A stretch of DNA of 64,000 nt from the NCBI RefSeq assembly GCF_001704415.2, contig NC_030817.1:35971550-36035549 (forward strand), written 5' to 3'. The position numbers and the translations under genes were made by a program. Below, piece by piece: positions 11,651 through 23,756 of this stretch; within the stretch, counting starts at the first letter, position 1, and each line of letters begins with the position of its first letter. This stretch comes from Capra hircus. Its lineage: Eukaryota; Chordata; Mammalia; Artiodactyla; Bovidae. Below the pieces are notes generated by a model, which saw only the letters and a list, made by a program, of their open reading frames with translations, was not told where the DNA came from and searched no databases.

Positions 11651-12357
11651 AAAGTTGATTTGTGCAACTGCAAAAGGATGGAAGGCCATGCACTGGCAAA
11701 CATGTGGATGTGAACACGGAGATCGTCACGAGCATGACCCTGGTGTTGAGCTCCCCGAGGCAAGCGCTTTTCTCTGCGCAACTGCTTCTCCAGTACCCCA
11801 TAATTAGCCTGCTCTCTGACCTGCATACAGATGGAGTGGCTGGGGAAGATGAGCGAGAGAATAATTCTAGAAGCAAATAAAAATTATGCAGCTGTCTCTA
11901 GTGACAGAAAGAGATCATCACCAACAGAAAATTTGGGAAAGAACTGTGACCGTACACAGCTTTATAGTCTTTCTCACAAATCTCACAGATTAAAAACAAA
12001 GACTTCAAGCAACACTTCTTCGCTTCTAAGACATCTACCTTCTCTGAGTATTGACAAAACTCATTCCTGAGTTGTGGTGAGCTAGGGGACAAGGCTTACC
12101 TTGAATTTAGGGTCTGCAGCTCAGGTCCCAACTTAGGGATGGGCTGGCCTCAGTCACATTGTCACCCTCATACGCAAATTAGAGACATTCTTGGGAATCA
12201 GAAAATCCCAGCGCTGTGAGATTACAGGTCAGTTTGGACCTACCTTGCCAAAATTAAACAAACACAAGGATGCCATTATTGTACATGTAGTGAGTGCTGA
12301 CTTTTAGAATAATATTTATATATAACATTCAGTGAGGATATTGAAATTATCCTGCTA
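11651..12357. other. Unassigned intron with a GC-richer block
   Basis: The block at 11660-11860 is richer in GC and CpG than its surroundings. No protein or repeat match could be supported; see the rejected list for a ribosomal S4-like impression. Confidence 0.4.
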
Positions 12358-12586
12358 AGAGCTGACTCATTGGAAAAGACTCTGATGCTGGGAGGGATTG
12401 AGGGCAGGAGGAGAAGGGGACGACAGAGGATGAGATGGCTAGATGGCATCACCGACTCGATGGACATGAGTTTGAGTGAATTCCGGGAGTTGGTGATGGA
12501 CAGGGAGGCCTGGCTTGCTGTAATTCATGGGGCTGCAAAGAGTCGGACATGACTGAGTGACTGAACTGAAGTGAACTGAACTGAAG
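12358..12586 (+). mobile_element. BovB LINE 3' end, 5'-truncated
   Basis: It encodes the end of the BovB ORF2 frame (LEKTLMLGGIEGRRRRGRQR, then MRWLDGITDSMDMSLSEF) and ends in the ACTGAACTGAAGTGAACTGA tail. A 7-bp repeat, CCTGCTA, at 12351-12357 and 12587-12593 is a likely TSD. It is a dead-on-arrival copy. Confidence 0.93.
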
Positions 12587-12593
12587 CCTGCTA

Positions 12594-14709
12594 GAGTTAA
12601 TAACAATATCACAGGTACCCAATAATTTCTTGGATAATGATGAACATGTGTGAATAATCCTCTTTCTCACAACCTATCTCCTTGAGGCCTAATGACTACT
12701 ATAAAATCCTTCCAAATTTCCAGACACGCTGCAGTCCTGAGCTTCCTCCCAACACACCCAGTGGATGCAATCCAGGCAGCATTCTAGCTGAGCCCTCACG
12801 TCCACATCTTTTCTCAGCAAGTTCTCTCTCTAAACTTGAAAGCTCCTGAAAGTATTTGGGACGGCCACATTCTCTCTGTTTAAAACACAGCTTGAGGCTG
12901 GAATTAGAACTGCCTGCCTTGTCCATCCAAAGCCACCTAAGTGTGACCCGTTAAAAAACAGCAAACCCAAACCGAAAAAGTCACCTAAATCATTCCAAAT
13001 TACTAATCAGAGAAGAGGACTCATTGCAACCATTGATAAAAAAATTGCAACCATTGATTAAAAAAAATTATGCGATGAAATTCTTCCAGTATTTATTTAA
13101 AAATCCTTTTATAGATTATTAACTTTGATTGAGAATCTCAGGAACTGGGGATCTTAACCTGATTCTAAGAGTTCCTGCTCACGAAGACTAGAAGCCAAGA
13201 CAACTGACATTCCAAATCATAGTTTTAGTCCATGGAAAACTGATTTGATTAAAAAAGATCATTTCAGGCAACTCCGAAAGAACATCCCCACTACGTAAAT
13301 GATACTTGTGCATAAAATATGTTCTCTCCCATATGCTTCACCTTGATACTAATGATAGGTTAGGACAGTATACTAAGTTTCTTAATACTTGCCACTGTCA
13401 TTCTTTTTCCACAGGAATTGAATTTCCAGGCTCTGTAGGAGTTTTGGTGCTATAGTTATCAATTGATGCTACTCACAAATGCCTCTCGGGAAACTGGGTC
13501 TGAGGAATATACACCTAATTTATTTTGACTTGGGTATAGTAGAAGTGGTTGTGTGTGTGTCTGTGTGTGTGCATGTTTAAATCCAAAATGGGCAGTAGCT
13601 TTTGAGATTGCATCCTACCTCTGTTTTGCTCCCACTGTGGAGACGTTTGACTTACTGGCACAGGAAGAAGACCAGCACCATGCCAAATATTTATCAGATC
13701 TCTTAAAACAAAGGACCTTCAAGCAGTCCACTTTCTTCAAAAAAAAAATCCCATTCTGATGACACAACAGCCACAGAGCAAGAGTGGATTACAGGTGGCT
13801 TGCGATGCAGGCACCAGGCAAATGAACCTGGTGATCCTCTGGTTTTCTTTTTCTTTCTTTAAGCTCAGAAAGAATAGAAAATCTACACTGGGATTCTACA
13901 TGTCATGGAGTTTTTATCATCACCAAGATCTTTACCCATAATTTTTGCAAATATCCTTTTCTTTCTGTATGACACAGACCAAGGAACTCAAGACAGTACC
14001 TTTCATATTAATAAACTCTAATATGTTTCAAAATTACCAAATCACTCCTTTTTAGTATTATTGCTCCAGGCTAAATTACCCCGTCTTTTCTTTCAGAATA
14101 TCTTTTTCTCTCTTCACTGACATTGTATCATTTTCATTTTATAAGTATGTATGTTTTATTTTTAACAGGTAATACATGGCACTAACATAGTACTCCCTTC
14201 AAAAGGGAGAGTGAAAAACTAACCTTCCCCCACCCCTGTCTGTCAGACTTCCCAGTTCCACGGGTGTTCACATTCTTTTAAAAATGAGGGGGACCAGAAT
14301 CAATCAGGTTCTCCCTGACTGTGTATTTAATGATGACTATAGCAGGAGGATCTCTTCCTGGCTTTGACAGGTGCCAATTCTCTTAGACTAGCCCAGCACA
14401 TTAGCTGGCATTTCATTTTCCTCCTCTGGCTCACCCCAAAGTAACAGCTCTATACACTCAAACATCAGTGCTCTATGACTCAGTTTCTACCCCAGAAGCA
14501 GAGAGTGAAAGCACTGTCAAGGATCCTTCCGGGTCATCCAGCCTCATGCCTTGATAAAGAAGTACGAGTTCCTAAGAGTGCAAGAGTCCACACCGAGTTG
14601 GAGGTGGAGTGACTTGCCTAGGCAACTGATCTTTTCTTCCAAACACTCTGCACTCTTGGAACTGGCCACGTTTCCCTAGCCTGTATCTGTCTCTGTTAAA
14701 TCTTATTCT
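12594..14709. other. Unassigned intron with small tandem features
   Basis: It contains a 21-22 bp tandem duplication (13023-13067, unit ATTGCAACCATTGAT plus A-run) and a short GT repeat (13549-13572). Near 14515-14660 is a trace of an old mammalian repeat. No exon was recognised. Confidence 0.5.
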
Positions 14710-14710
14710 G

Positions 14711-15054
14711 GGGCTGCCCTGGTGGCCCAGTGGTTAAGAGTCCACCTGCTAATGCAGGGGATGTGGGTTTGATCCCTGCTCCGCAAAGATCCCACACACC
14801 ATGAGGCAACTAAGCCCACGCTCTGCAACTACTGAGCCAGTGCTCCAGAGCCCTTGAGCCACAACTGCTGAGCCCACGTGCTACAACTATGGAAGCCCGA
14901 GTACCTAGAGCTGGTGCTCTGCAACAAGAGAAGCCGCTGCAATGAGAAGCCCGCGTACTGCAATTAGGGAATAGCCCCCACTTGCTGCAACTGGAGAAGG
15001 CCTGCGCACAGCAAGGAAGACCCGGCAAAGCCAAAATTAAACAAACAAGTAAAT
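14711..15054 (+). mobile_element. CHR-type SINE, long form, with TSD
   Basis: The tRNA-like head (GGGCTGCCCTGGTGGCCCAG, GGTTTGATCCC) is followed by repeated 'gcaactgagcccacgtgcta'-like units and an AAATAAATAA-type tail. A 13-bp TSD with one mismatch (AAATCTTATTCTG at 14698-14710, AAATCTTTTTCTG at 15055-15067) brackets it. The minus-strand frame in it is a repeat artefact. Confidence 0.9.
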
Positions 15055-15067
15055 AAATCTTTTTCTG

Positions 15068-16222
15068 TTACTTAAGGATCATTTAAATAAATTTGAATAG
15101 TATCTTTACACTTATGGCCAGTTAAAAAAATTATTTCTTTTAGCAATGGATCCTGAAGAAACAAAAACAAAATTTTACCTTGTTCTTACTCTTTCTTTTT
15201 CTTCTGGTCCATTTTAAGCTATTTAGGAAGACAGACCACAGCAACAATCCTGAGGGGTGATTATATGTATTTGTGGAGGGCAGCTCTCTACAGAGCTGGC
15301 AAAGCATCTTGATTTCAATTGCGTCTATCGGAAGAGACGTGTCTTAGAACTGCCCTAGGAGGGCTGTTTCACCTGAGTTTACTGCAGAGCCTGGGTTGGG
15401 AATGAATACCACTTACTTGTATCAACTTGACAACCAGTGCAGAAATAACAATAATGAGGCCTATCATTTGCTGAGCATCTCCTATTGGCAAGTGCTTTAT
15501 ATACATTTTTCATTTAATCCTCACAACCCTAAGAAGCTCTCATCTCATCTTCACTTGCCCAATTTGCTGGACCACTCAGTACTCTCCATTCCTTTCCAAC
15601 TACTCATGTATGCCCATGGCTCTTCAGTGATTAGAACTGACTTGTGTACTTCTGCTCCCATCAGCTGACCTGCAGGTGTACCAAGAGACAGTTGAATTTT
15701 TTCCCCAAATCTATATATCCTAGTTGTACTTGCTACTGTGAATATATCACTTTAAAAAAGTATAACAGAAATGATGACATATAAATTACAAAAAAAGCTA
15801 ACTACTCAAAAACTTTGTTACAAGCTTTAGAAATACTCATTGTTTTACTTTTAAAAATCTACTGTTGAATTCAGTGTTAGTGACAAAACTATAAGGTAAA
15901 TTATAAAAACAGGAAAGCCAGAATCTAGAAAGATTCTATGTTCTGTTTTTGGAAATGTGTCAAATTCCAGTTCCATTTTAAGGAAATCATAGACAATAAT
16001 GCATCAAGGGTGTGATTTATGCACAAAAGAGCAGACTCAGTCAGAAATGCTGTTCTCAAAGGACCATCGCACTATACAAAAGATGGAACGAGAATGCATT
16101 TACACATTAAGATAAAATAATATGTTTAAAGTCTTAAGCCTTTTCTATGATCCCCTGCTTTAAATGGCTATTGCGATTAACACATTAACTACCTACCCTG
16201 ATCAAGCCAATTAAGAGGTTGC
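15068..16222. other. Unassigned intron with a partial MIR
   Basis: At 15450-15540 an antisense MIR end is visible ('gctgagcatctcctattggc', 'catttaatcctcacaaccct'). Elsewhere nothing is recognised. Confidence 0.55.
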
Positions 16223-16875
16223 CTCAGTTCAGTTCAGTTCAGTTGCTCAGTTGTGTCTGACTCTTTGTGACCCCATGGACTGCAGCATACCAGGCTTCCC
16301 TGTCCATCACCAACTCCTGGAGCTTGCTCAGACTCATTCCATCAAGTCGGTGATGCCATCCAAGCATCTCATCCTCTGTCATCCCCTTCTCCTCCTGCCT
16401 TCAATCTTTCCCAGCATCAGGGTCTTTTCCAGTGAGGCAGTTCTTTGCATCAGGTGGCCAAAGTACTGGAGCTTCAGCTTCAGCATCAGTCCTTCCAATG
16501 AATATTTAGGACTGATTTCCTTTAGGATGGACTGGTTGGATCTCCTTGCAGTCCAGGGGACTCTCAAGAGTCTTCTCCAATACCACAGTTCAAAAGGATC
16601 AATTCTTCAGTGCTCAGCTTTCCTTATAGTCCAACTCTCACATCCATATATAACTACTGGAAAAACCATAGCTTTGACAAGACAGACCTTTGTCAGCAAA
16701 GTAATGTCTTTGCTTTTTAATATGCTGTCTAGGTTGGTCATAACTTTTCTTCCAAGGAGCAAGTGTCTTTTAATCTCATGGCTGCAGTCACCATCTGCAG
16801 TGATTTTGGAGCCCAAGAAAATAAAGTCTGTCACTGTTTCCTTTGTTTCCCCACCTACTTGCCTACTGAAATGTA
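16223..16875 (-). mobile_element. BovB LINE 3' end (~650 bp)
   Basis: Reverse-orientation BovB. Its sense strand encodes degenerate C-terminal ORF2 segments: VTDFIFLGSKITADGDCSHE, LGRKVMTNLDSILKSKD, VIYGCESWTIRKAEH, then in another frame RVPWTARRSNQSILKEISPK. The frame breaks show it is inactive. The left end carries four TTCAG units, the BovB tail. Confidence 0.94.
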
Positions 16876-17025
16876 TTTCCATTTTATAGATGAAGCAAGG
16901 AGGTTTAGAGGTCAAGTAATTTGTCCATGTTCACATACCTACTTATTGGTGCAGCTGGAATTTAAAACCACGTCATCTGACTTCAAAGCCATATTCTTGA
17001 TTTTGATCAAGGCTGCCTCCTCATT
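16876..17025 (-). mobile_element. MIR SINE
   Basis: Antisense MIR: 'attttatagatgaagcaagg', 'gaggtcaagtaatttgtcca', 'atctgacttcaaagccatat'. It abuts the 5'-truncated end of the BovB copy. Confidence 0.7.
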
Positions 17026-17628
17026 TATACTCTAAACTTGAATATCTAAAATGCCACTTATAGCCTTATAATTCTCTTTGCATTGTAATGTCTTACTGTG
17101 CAAAGGAGAAGGCTAAAGTACAAAATAATCTATTATAGCTTTTTTGGTTCCATATAGGTTTTGATGGGCTCTTCCAAAAGGATGCATCTCAGGAAGGTTG
17201 GCTGTGAAACCAATTTCTAAAGCAAACCTTGTTCTCTCACTGGCTCTAACATTTAATTATAGCCATGGAATTTGTCTATGGGAATGGTCCAGAATTTTGG
17301 CAAAGAATGACTGCCTCAGGGCATGTTGGGAGTTTTAGCCTTTTTCCAATCCACAAAAATCCTTTATAGCATTTCCCAGATTTTGGAAGTCCCCTTCCCC
17401 ATTTCGATACCCTTCTCTTACTTGACTTACACCAGAGATTTCCCAAGACTCTATATTACCTAAAAGAATGTTGAGGACCAGGGTGTAAGTAGGAGGATGG
17501 CAGGAATGATACTGACAGTGTTTAAACACATATCCCAAATTAATAGTAATTGCTTCTGCTGAAATTTATTCTCCTCTGTCACCATGGAATTCAAGAGTCT
17601 CATTTGCTTACTATTAGTAATATCAAAG
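17026..17628. other. Unassigned intron
   Basis: No recognised element. Confidence 0.5.
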
Positions 17629-17845
17629 GGGCTTCCCAGGTAGTGCTAGTGGTGAAGAACCCACCTCCCATGCAGGAGACATAAGAGAGGTGAGTTAGAT
17701 CCTGGGTTGGGAAAATCCCCTGGAGGAGGATGTGGCAACTTTATTATTCTTGCTGGAGAATCCCATGGACAGAGGAGCTTGGCGGGCTACAGTCCACAGC
17801 GTTGCAAAGAGTGGGACACGACTGAAGCGACGAAGCGCACTGCAC
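17629..17845 (+). mobile_element. Bov-tA SINE
   Basis: Forward Bov-tA with variant head (GGGGCTTCCCAGGTAGTGCT) and a Bov-A unit ending GACACGACTGAAGCGACGAA. It is followed 16 bp later by an oppositely oriented copy. Confidence 0.92.
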
Positions 17846-17861
17846 AACTCAGCAAAATGTA

Positions 17862-18071
17862 GGTGAAGTGAAGTGGCCCAGTCGTGTCCGACTCGTTGTG
17901 ACCCCATGGACTAGTAGCCTACCAGGCTTCTCCCTCCATGGGATTCTCCAGGCAAGAGTACTGGAGTGGGTTGCCATTTCCTTGTCCAGGGGATCTTCCC
18001 AACCCAGGGATCGAACCTGGGTCTCCCGCATTCCAGGCAGACGCTTTAACCTCTGAGCCACCGGGGAAGTT
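17862..18071 (-). mobile_element. Bov-tA SINE with 9-bp TSD
   Basis: Reverse Bov-tA (GTCGTGTCCGACTCGTTGTG ... GATCGAACCTGGGTCTCCCG ... CCGGGGAAG). The perfect TSD CAAAATGTA lies at 17853-17861 and 18072-18080. With the copy at 17629-17845 it forms a ~200-bp inverted repeat with a very short loop. Confidence 0.95.
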
Positions 18072-18080
18072 CAAAATGTA

Positions 18081-19669
18081 AAGCAATCATCAATCAATTA
18101 AAAATAAGTAAATATAATTTTTTAAAAGAGAAGCTACATTCATGATATATCTTTCCTCAGTGTAACCTGAGTTTATCCCCAGATATCTTAAAGGTGAGAA
18201 AAGGAAAAAAAACAAGATTAAAAGTTTTTTTTGTCCCATTATTCATGGATTAAACCTATAACTCTAAACTCTAACTTTAGAGCTTTTATAACTATAAATC
18301 TTGTGAAATAATAGAAATCCCAAAACTATAGGGCTAAAAAAAAAAAAAAATCTAAAAGAAGCCAGCTTGTTCATTTCCTTCTTCCTCCCCTTTTCCAGGC
18401 TAGTCCAGTTTAAGTCATTTATTCCAGCCAGAATCCATCCTATTTTTGAAGTACAGTGGGGAATTAGAAACACTACTGCCTTCCTCGGTAGGTCATCTAG
18501 TGTTTAATAACTCTCACTGTCATTAGAGTCTAAAAAAATCCTTGCAAACAGGGGCTGGATGGCACATCCTCATGACCCAAGGCATGTGTACCAAGGAGGT
18601 CTTTGACTTTTCCCAAGCTGTGGGATCTCTGATGCACAATAAAATAAGCAGGCTTCTTGCTTACCACAGTGTTTTTTCTGATTTTTTCTTTCCCAAGTCC
18701 CAGAAAACAAACACTAGACATGGTGAGGAAAAGCAAGGTCCTATAAAACCTTTGGACTCTTGGAAACAGGCAAAGGATCAGGCAGTGGCAATATTGGGTC
18801 CTCTGAGATATCACTGAGCCATCTTCACAATGTGGTATCAGGAAGGCCAGGGCCATATTTAAAAACAGTTTCCCCCAAAGGGAAGGAAGCTGAAGCTAAA
18901 AATATATCATGCCAGCTGTTATAAATGCTTCTCAAAGGAAGCAAAGCAACTAGAGTTACCTCTTTGAAGAGCAAATGAGGGGTTAAGGAAATAATGGAAT
19001 TTTTCAGTTGTATGCCAGGTTGGCTACATTTTGGGGAGGAAGAAATTTTCCACTGAGAAAGAAAAATCTGTTGTTAAAAAGACAAAATAATTCCATGAAA
19101 ATTTAAAAAGGAACTCCAGTAACACCAGTGGCTCTGAAGGCTTAGGATGGAGATGATCTACAGCCAGCAAGACAGAAGTGAGATCTCCAAGCCTTGCCCC
19201 TCTTTCCAGTTTCCAGGAGGCCACTTGCCAAGACCTTTCCTTATTAGACCTTCCAAAAGCTGAGTGGTCTCTCTCCTCCCTTTGAATGTGTGTCCTGATG
19301 GTTTTTTACAGGCTAGTTGGAATGAGCTTGAAGTAGATGGTGGCCTTGTAAGAAAATGAGAAGAGAAGAGGGAAAAGGAAGGACTTGAGCCAAATGAGTA
19401 CTTTTGAAACAGCTGGCCTGGGCTGCCTAAGGGGCTGGTGGAATTGGAAGATTTTTTTTTTTCAGTGCAGATTCAGGGTTCCCAAAGGAGCCAGTTTTCC
19501 TGAGATCTACGTCACCTCTACTTTTCACCTTGCCTGATGAAGTAGTTTTGTCTTAGGTATTGGCTCTCTGAGGCCCAAGAGCCACCTTTTCATTAACGGA
19601 TGGATCCTAGACCCCACAAGAAGGTCGAGAAATAGGATCAAAGCCCAAGAAATATCCAGTATGGCCCAG
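18081..19669. other. Unassigned intron
   Basis: A 14-A run is present near 18337. No repeat family or exon recognised. Confidence 0.5.
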
Positions 19670-19975
19670 TAGTTTTTAGTTTCTAACTTTCAATTTTGAA
19701 ATAATTACAGATCTATAAGAAACTGCAAAAATACTACAGGGAGAGGTCCCATGTACTCATTCCCCCAGCATCGTCCAAGGCGACATTTTACACAATAGTG
19801 TGTTAACGAAACTAGGAAACTGACACAAACATAATACTGTTAATGAGACTACAGACCTTACTCAGATCTCAGCAGATTTTGTACACACTATTTTCTTTGG
19901 TATGAATTTGTGCATCTTATTACCTGTATAAATTCATATGCCCACCTCCACAATCAAGATCACAGTATGTTACTA
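19670..19975. mobile_element. Old L1-derived 3'UTR-like fragment
   Basis: The phrases 'ttttgaaataattacagatc', 'aaaaatactacagggagagg' and 'ccacctccacaatcaagatc' follow the order of an old L1M 3'UTR as I recall it. Strand and subfamily are uncertain. Confidence 0.5.
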
Positions 19976-20579
19976 AAGGTCTATTAGTACTGAGATCAAG
20001 TTGGTAACATGTCACAGAGAAAGGAAGAGTAATGACAAATGTCACTGTGAGGATGAAGGCAGAATGCTAAATGATCACCAAATATTTAGCGAATTATATT
20101 ATCACCAAAATTAGTGAATTCCCAAGAATACTTTCTCCTGTATTTTGGAAATTTGATAATTTCATGAACATCTGTGCAGTGAGCCCAGGAATTTATTAAG
20201 TCCCTACTGCTGAGCAAATGTTTCTGGCAGGGCAGGAAGACAGGCTTCAGCTCACATGCCATCTCTTATTGAATTATAGTGGCTGCCTTGAGGGGCATAT
20301 TGAGGAGGATGTGGAGGCCACATCTGGGCTTAGGAGGACACAACCATTTTCTAAGAGATGCTTTACCACGAGAGAATGGCAGCTGAATATGTGCCAGGAA
20401 TTTGCCATCTCCAATATTTCTGTGACTTTTTGAGGGTGTTCTAGGTGTGAGGAAAGAGAGGTAAAGAGGACAACACCCCTGTTTCCAAGGGGTTCATAGT
20501 CAGGAAGGGGAGGCAAAGATGTCAACCAAGAACTGGAACGCAGAATGCTTGCTACATGGGTCAGTACAGAGCTAGCATA
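19976..20579. other. Unassigned intron
   Basis: No recognised element. Confidence 0.5.
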
Positions 20580-20785
20580 CTTGGGGCATGTGACTTAGAT
20601 GGGCTGTGACATTGATCAAGGTACTCAGCCTCTCTGGGCCTTAGTTTCCTCATCTGTCAGATGGGGATAACAATATGAGCCACATCATGGAGCTACAAAA
20701 GTTCAGTGAGTTAATATTTATGTAAAGGGTTCTGAAGAGTACCTAGCATGTAGTAAACATGATGCAGTGATCACTGTTAAGTTAC
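20580..20785 (+). mobile_element. MIR SINE
   Basis: The forward MIR core is clear: 'ctcagcctctctgggcctta', then 'gtttcctcatctgtcagatg', 'agagtacctagcatgtagta'. About 200 bp. Confidence 0.85.
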
Positions 20786-21999
20786 TTTTCATAACCCATG
20801 GTACCAAATTTTTTTAATATATAGCTTTTACTAGCATAAAAGTCAATTGAGGTTAATAAAAGAAATACTGAGATTCCAAGCTGCACCATGAGACTGTAGA
20901 TGAAGTGGGCAGCTCAGATGGAGCATTCTGGAATAATTTTTGCAACCCAAAGTTTCTGAGTTTTTATCTCAGATGAGGCTAGCAAAGGTTGGCATGTTTT
21001 CAAACCCAAATGTAAAGCATGCGAAGAAAAATCAAGTATTATTAACAGTTTGAATGAAAACAGGCTCCTTGCATTTGTAACTGCAGCATATAGTTTTTTC
21101 CCAGGTCAAAGTCCACCAGCGAAGGGTAGAAAATGGTTAGAAAGTCAGTCTGGGGCAATGGAGGTGGCACTGACCTCTACACAGCAGGATTCTGAGGGCT
21201 CTTAAGAAACCTGGATGGTTCTTTTCCTGGAAGATTTACTTTTCCTATAGATGACTTGAGACAGAAAGCAAACCTAAAAGTGCTAAGGCAGGCTCTAGGT
21301 ACACTGCATTTGGAATTGCTTGTGATGGCCAAAACAAAGTTGACTAAGACATGTGTATAATTCGTGACAGCCAATACCTTGGTCCCACAGACTCATGATG
21401 AAGAACCTGCATATTCTTGCTCTCAGTCATCAGACCCTCTTAAAAAGAGAGCTAGGTACTGAAAGCAGATTCTTCCCTCTCGTCTGAAACACCTTGATGC
21501 TATCTAAAATGGTGCCTCATAGACTCTCAACGGTCCCAACCCATTCCTCTCCTACCTCATGGAGGAAAAGGCCCAGCTCAAACATCCTATGAGATCTCAT
21601 TTAACTTCTGCAGTCACTAAAAGGCACTCTCTCCTCTGTCTAAATGAATTAAAATAGGTTGATTCTTATTAAATTAGGGCATAGTTTTTGCCTCCTACTC
21701 TTAGCCTCATCTTAAATCCCTTCCTCAACAACCTGCATGGTTCTATTTTTTAATGCATCATTTTCTTCATCTCAATGTGCAAGCACCTTCTCAAAGTCAA
21801 TATACATTCAAAATCAAACTTCTAGCTAGTTTCTTGCCTCTTATCTCACTGGAATCACTAACTCAACTGTCTTCATCCCTTAAATGCCTATCATGTGTGA
21901 AGTACTTCCAATTGATCTCTAAGATCCCTCTTTTTCCCAGTGGTAGTTATTTTATTCAGTGGTAGTTGGCAAGGTGCTTTCTGCCTGTGTCCCCTCTGC
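20786..21999. other. Unassigned intron
   Basis: No recognised repeat or exon; the strand-specific frames are short. Confidence 0.5.
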
Positions 22000-22360
22000 C
22001 TCTGATCCCTCTTCTTCCTGGGCACACAGCAAGACTACATCTACCACACCCCTTCTATTAGATGTGGCCATGTGACAGAGTTCTAGCCAGTGGGATGTGA
22101 GCGAACGTTAGCTGTCCATGAAATCTTCCCAAGAAGACTTCCCCCATCTCTTTCTCCTTCCTGTGGTTTGACAAGCCTGGTCACTTTGGGCTACATGTGG
22201 TGAAGATGGCAGAGACATGAGACAGAAAGAGCCTGGGTTCATGAATAACTGCTTAGAAGAAGGTCACATGTCAATCAGGGACACCTGTTCTGGATTTTAC
22301 ATTAGTCAAAAACAAACTTTTACGTGGGTTTGTTTCTTTTAGCAGCAAGGACTACCCCAA
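22000..22360. mobile_element. Ancient mammalian repeat, family unresolved
   Basis: The order 'gagttctagccagtgggatg', 'agagcctgggttcatgaata', 'ggacacctgttctggatttt' recalls an old mammalian LTR or LINE 3' family, but I cannot name it securely. Confidence 0.4.
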
Positions 22361-22409
22361 GAGATCAATGAAGGGTCGTCTCATAACATTTCTCTCTTAA
22401 TAAATCCAG

Positions 22410-23340
22410 TGATCACTTCTTGGTTCTCATCTTATTGGACCTATCAGTAGCAGTTGAGTCAGTTGACCACTTTTTCCTACTTGAAACCTTTTCTTCATTG
22501 CCTTGCCACACACACACACACACACACACACACTTGACTTTTCTCCAACTTCAATGGTTTCTCCTTGATTTGCTGCTTCTTTCCCTTCTCCCCAGGCTTC
22601 ATGATGATGTGCTCGGGCTCAGTCCTCAGTCTTCTCTATCTGCATCTCTACCATGGTGATCTTATCTCATAGTTTCATAATTTTACATACCACCCATGTG
22701 CTGGTAACTCCCAAAGTTCTATCTTAGGTCAGTCTTCTCTCCCAAACTGCATGCTCATATATCCAACTGCTTACTAGACGTCTCTGGTGGTCTAACAGAT
22801 GTATAAAGTCACTATATAGGACACTGAACTTCCAACATTTTTGTAGGCAAAAAACCCTGGAGTCATTCTTGAGTTCTTCTCCCTGACAACTCATTTATTC
22901 TGTCAGGAAATCCTGTTGGCTGTACTTTCAAAATACATCTAGACTTGACCACTTCTCCCCCTCCTACTGTGGCCATCCTGGTCCAAGTAATCAATAGCTT
23001 GCCTGGATTACTGCAATAGTCTCTTAACTAGTCTTCATGTTTCTGTCCTTGCCCTGGTATAATCTATTCTTAACACAGTGGCCAAAACTATCCCCCTTAA
23101 AACACAAGCCAGATCACATCACTCAATTGCCAAAAACCCTCTGAGGCGGTTGCTTAGAGCAAAAGTCGAGGTCCTTACAACAACCCACAATACCCAGCAC
23201 GATCTCTCCCTCCCCGTTACCTCTGCAACCTCTACCACGGCTGTCTACCTCACTCACTCATTTTTAGCCAACAACCTTGTTTGCTTTTTCCCAAACAAGC
23301 TGGCACTTTTCTATCTTGTGATCTGAACCCTTAAGGCCAA
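22410..23340 (-). mobile_element. L2 LINE fragment (~900 bp)
   Basis: Antisense L2 sequence is recognisable along most of its length: 'tctcatcttattggacctat', 'gaaatcctgttggctgtact', 'gcctggattactgcaatagt', 'agccagatcacatcactcaa', 'ctctccctccccgttacctc'. It represents the end of the reverse-transcriptase ORF and 3' region. A CA repeat at 22507-22533 has grown inside it. Confidence 0.88.
22507..22533. repeat. (CA)n microsatellite
   Basis: Thirteen CA units, uninterrupted, inside the L2 relic. Confidence 0.97.
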
Positions 23341-23508
23341 ACCATTTTCTACTGCAGTGAAATGGTCATAGCATATTCAAGGCCCCCTAGACCACTCTGC
23401 ATGGCCTGGGCTCAGGAAAAGTACAATGCCAATGAGCACAAGAGTCTGGGGAGGGCAGCTAATGCCAGTGCTTTGCTGTTCATTGTCTTGCCCAGTCCCT
23501 CTCATTCA

Positions 23509-23756
23509 TTTAGCAGACACTCACTGAGTGCTTACTGCTGCCAGCCCTGGCCAGGGCATTCACATACATAGTCTCATTTGCCCTCACCACAACCCTCACA
23601 GGTAGATATCAGGAACATTTCCATTTTGCAAGTGGTGACCTTGCTCAGAGAGGTGAAGTAACGTGGCCTAGTTGTAGGTAGCTAATTGCAGGTCTGAGAT
23701 TTGGACCCAGGTAGCAGTGACACCAAAGTCTTTTTTCTGTTCACTATGTCAAGCTG
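23509..23756 (-). mobile_element. MIR SINE, near full length
   Basis: Antisense MIR from 'cactcactgagtgcttactg' through 'tcatttgccctcaccacaac', 'gagaggtgaagtaacgtggc' to 'ctatgtcaagctgcctc'. Confidence 0.85.

Noticed and set aside
11611..11876. Minus-strand frames containing VREQANYGVLEKQLRREKRL, which looks like the bacterial/organellar ribosomal S4 motif around 'YGVLEKQFRR'.
   Set aside because: The resemblance covers only about 15 residues, nothing else in the frame follows S4 order, and the part overlapping 11616-11650 is SINE sequence. Most likely chance.
16607..16915. 102-codon minus frame with reverse-transcriptase-like text (SKITADGDCSHEIKRHLLLG).
   Set aside because: It is the degenerate C-terminus of BovB ORF2, not a host gene; the neighbouring frame continues the same ORF after a shift.
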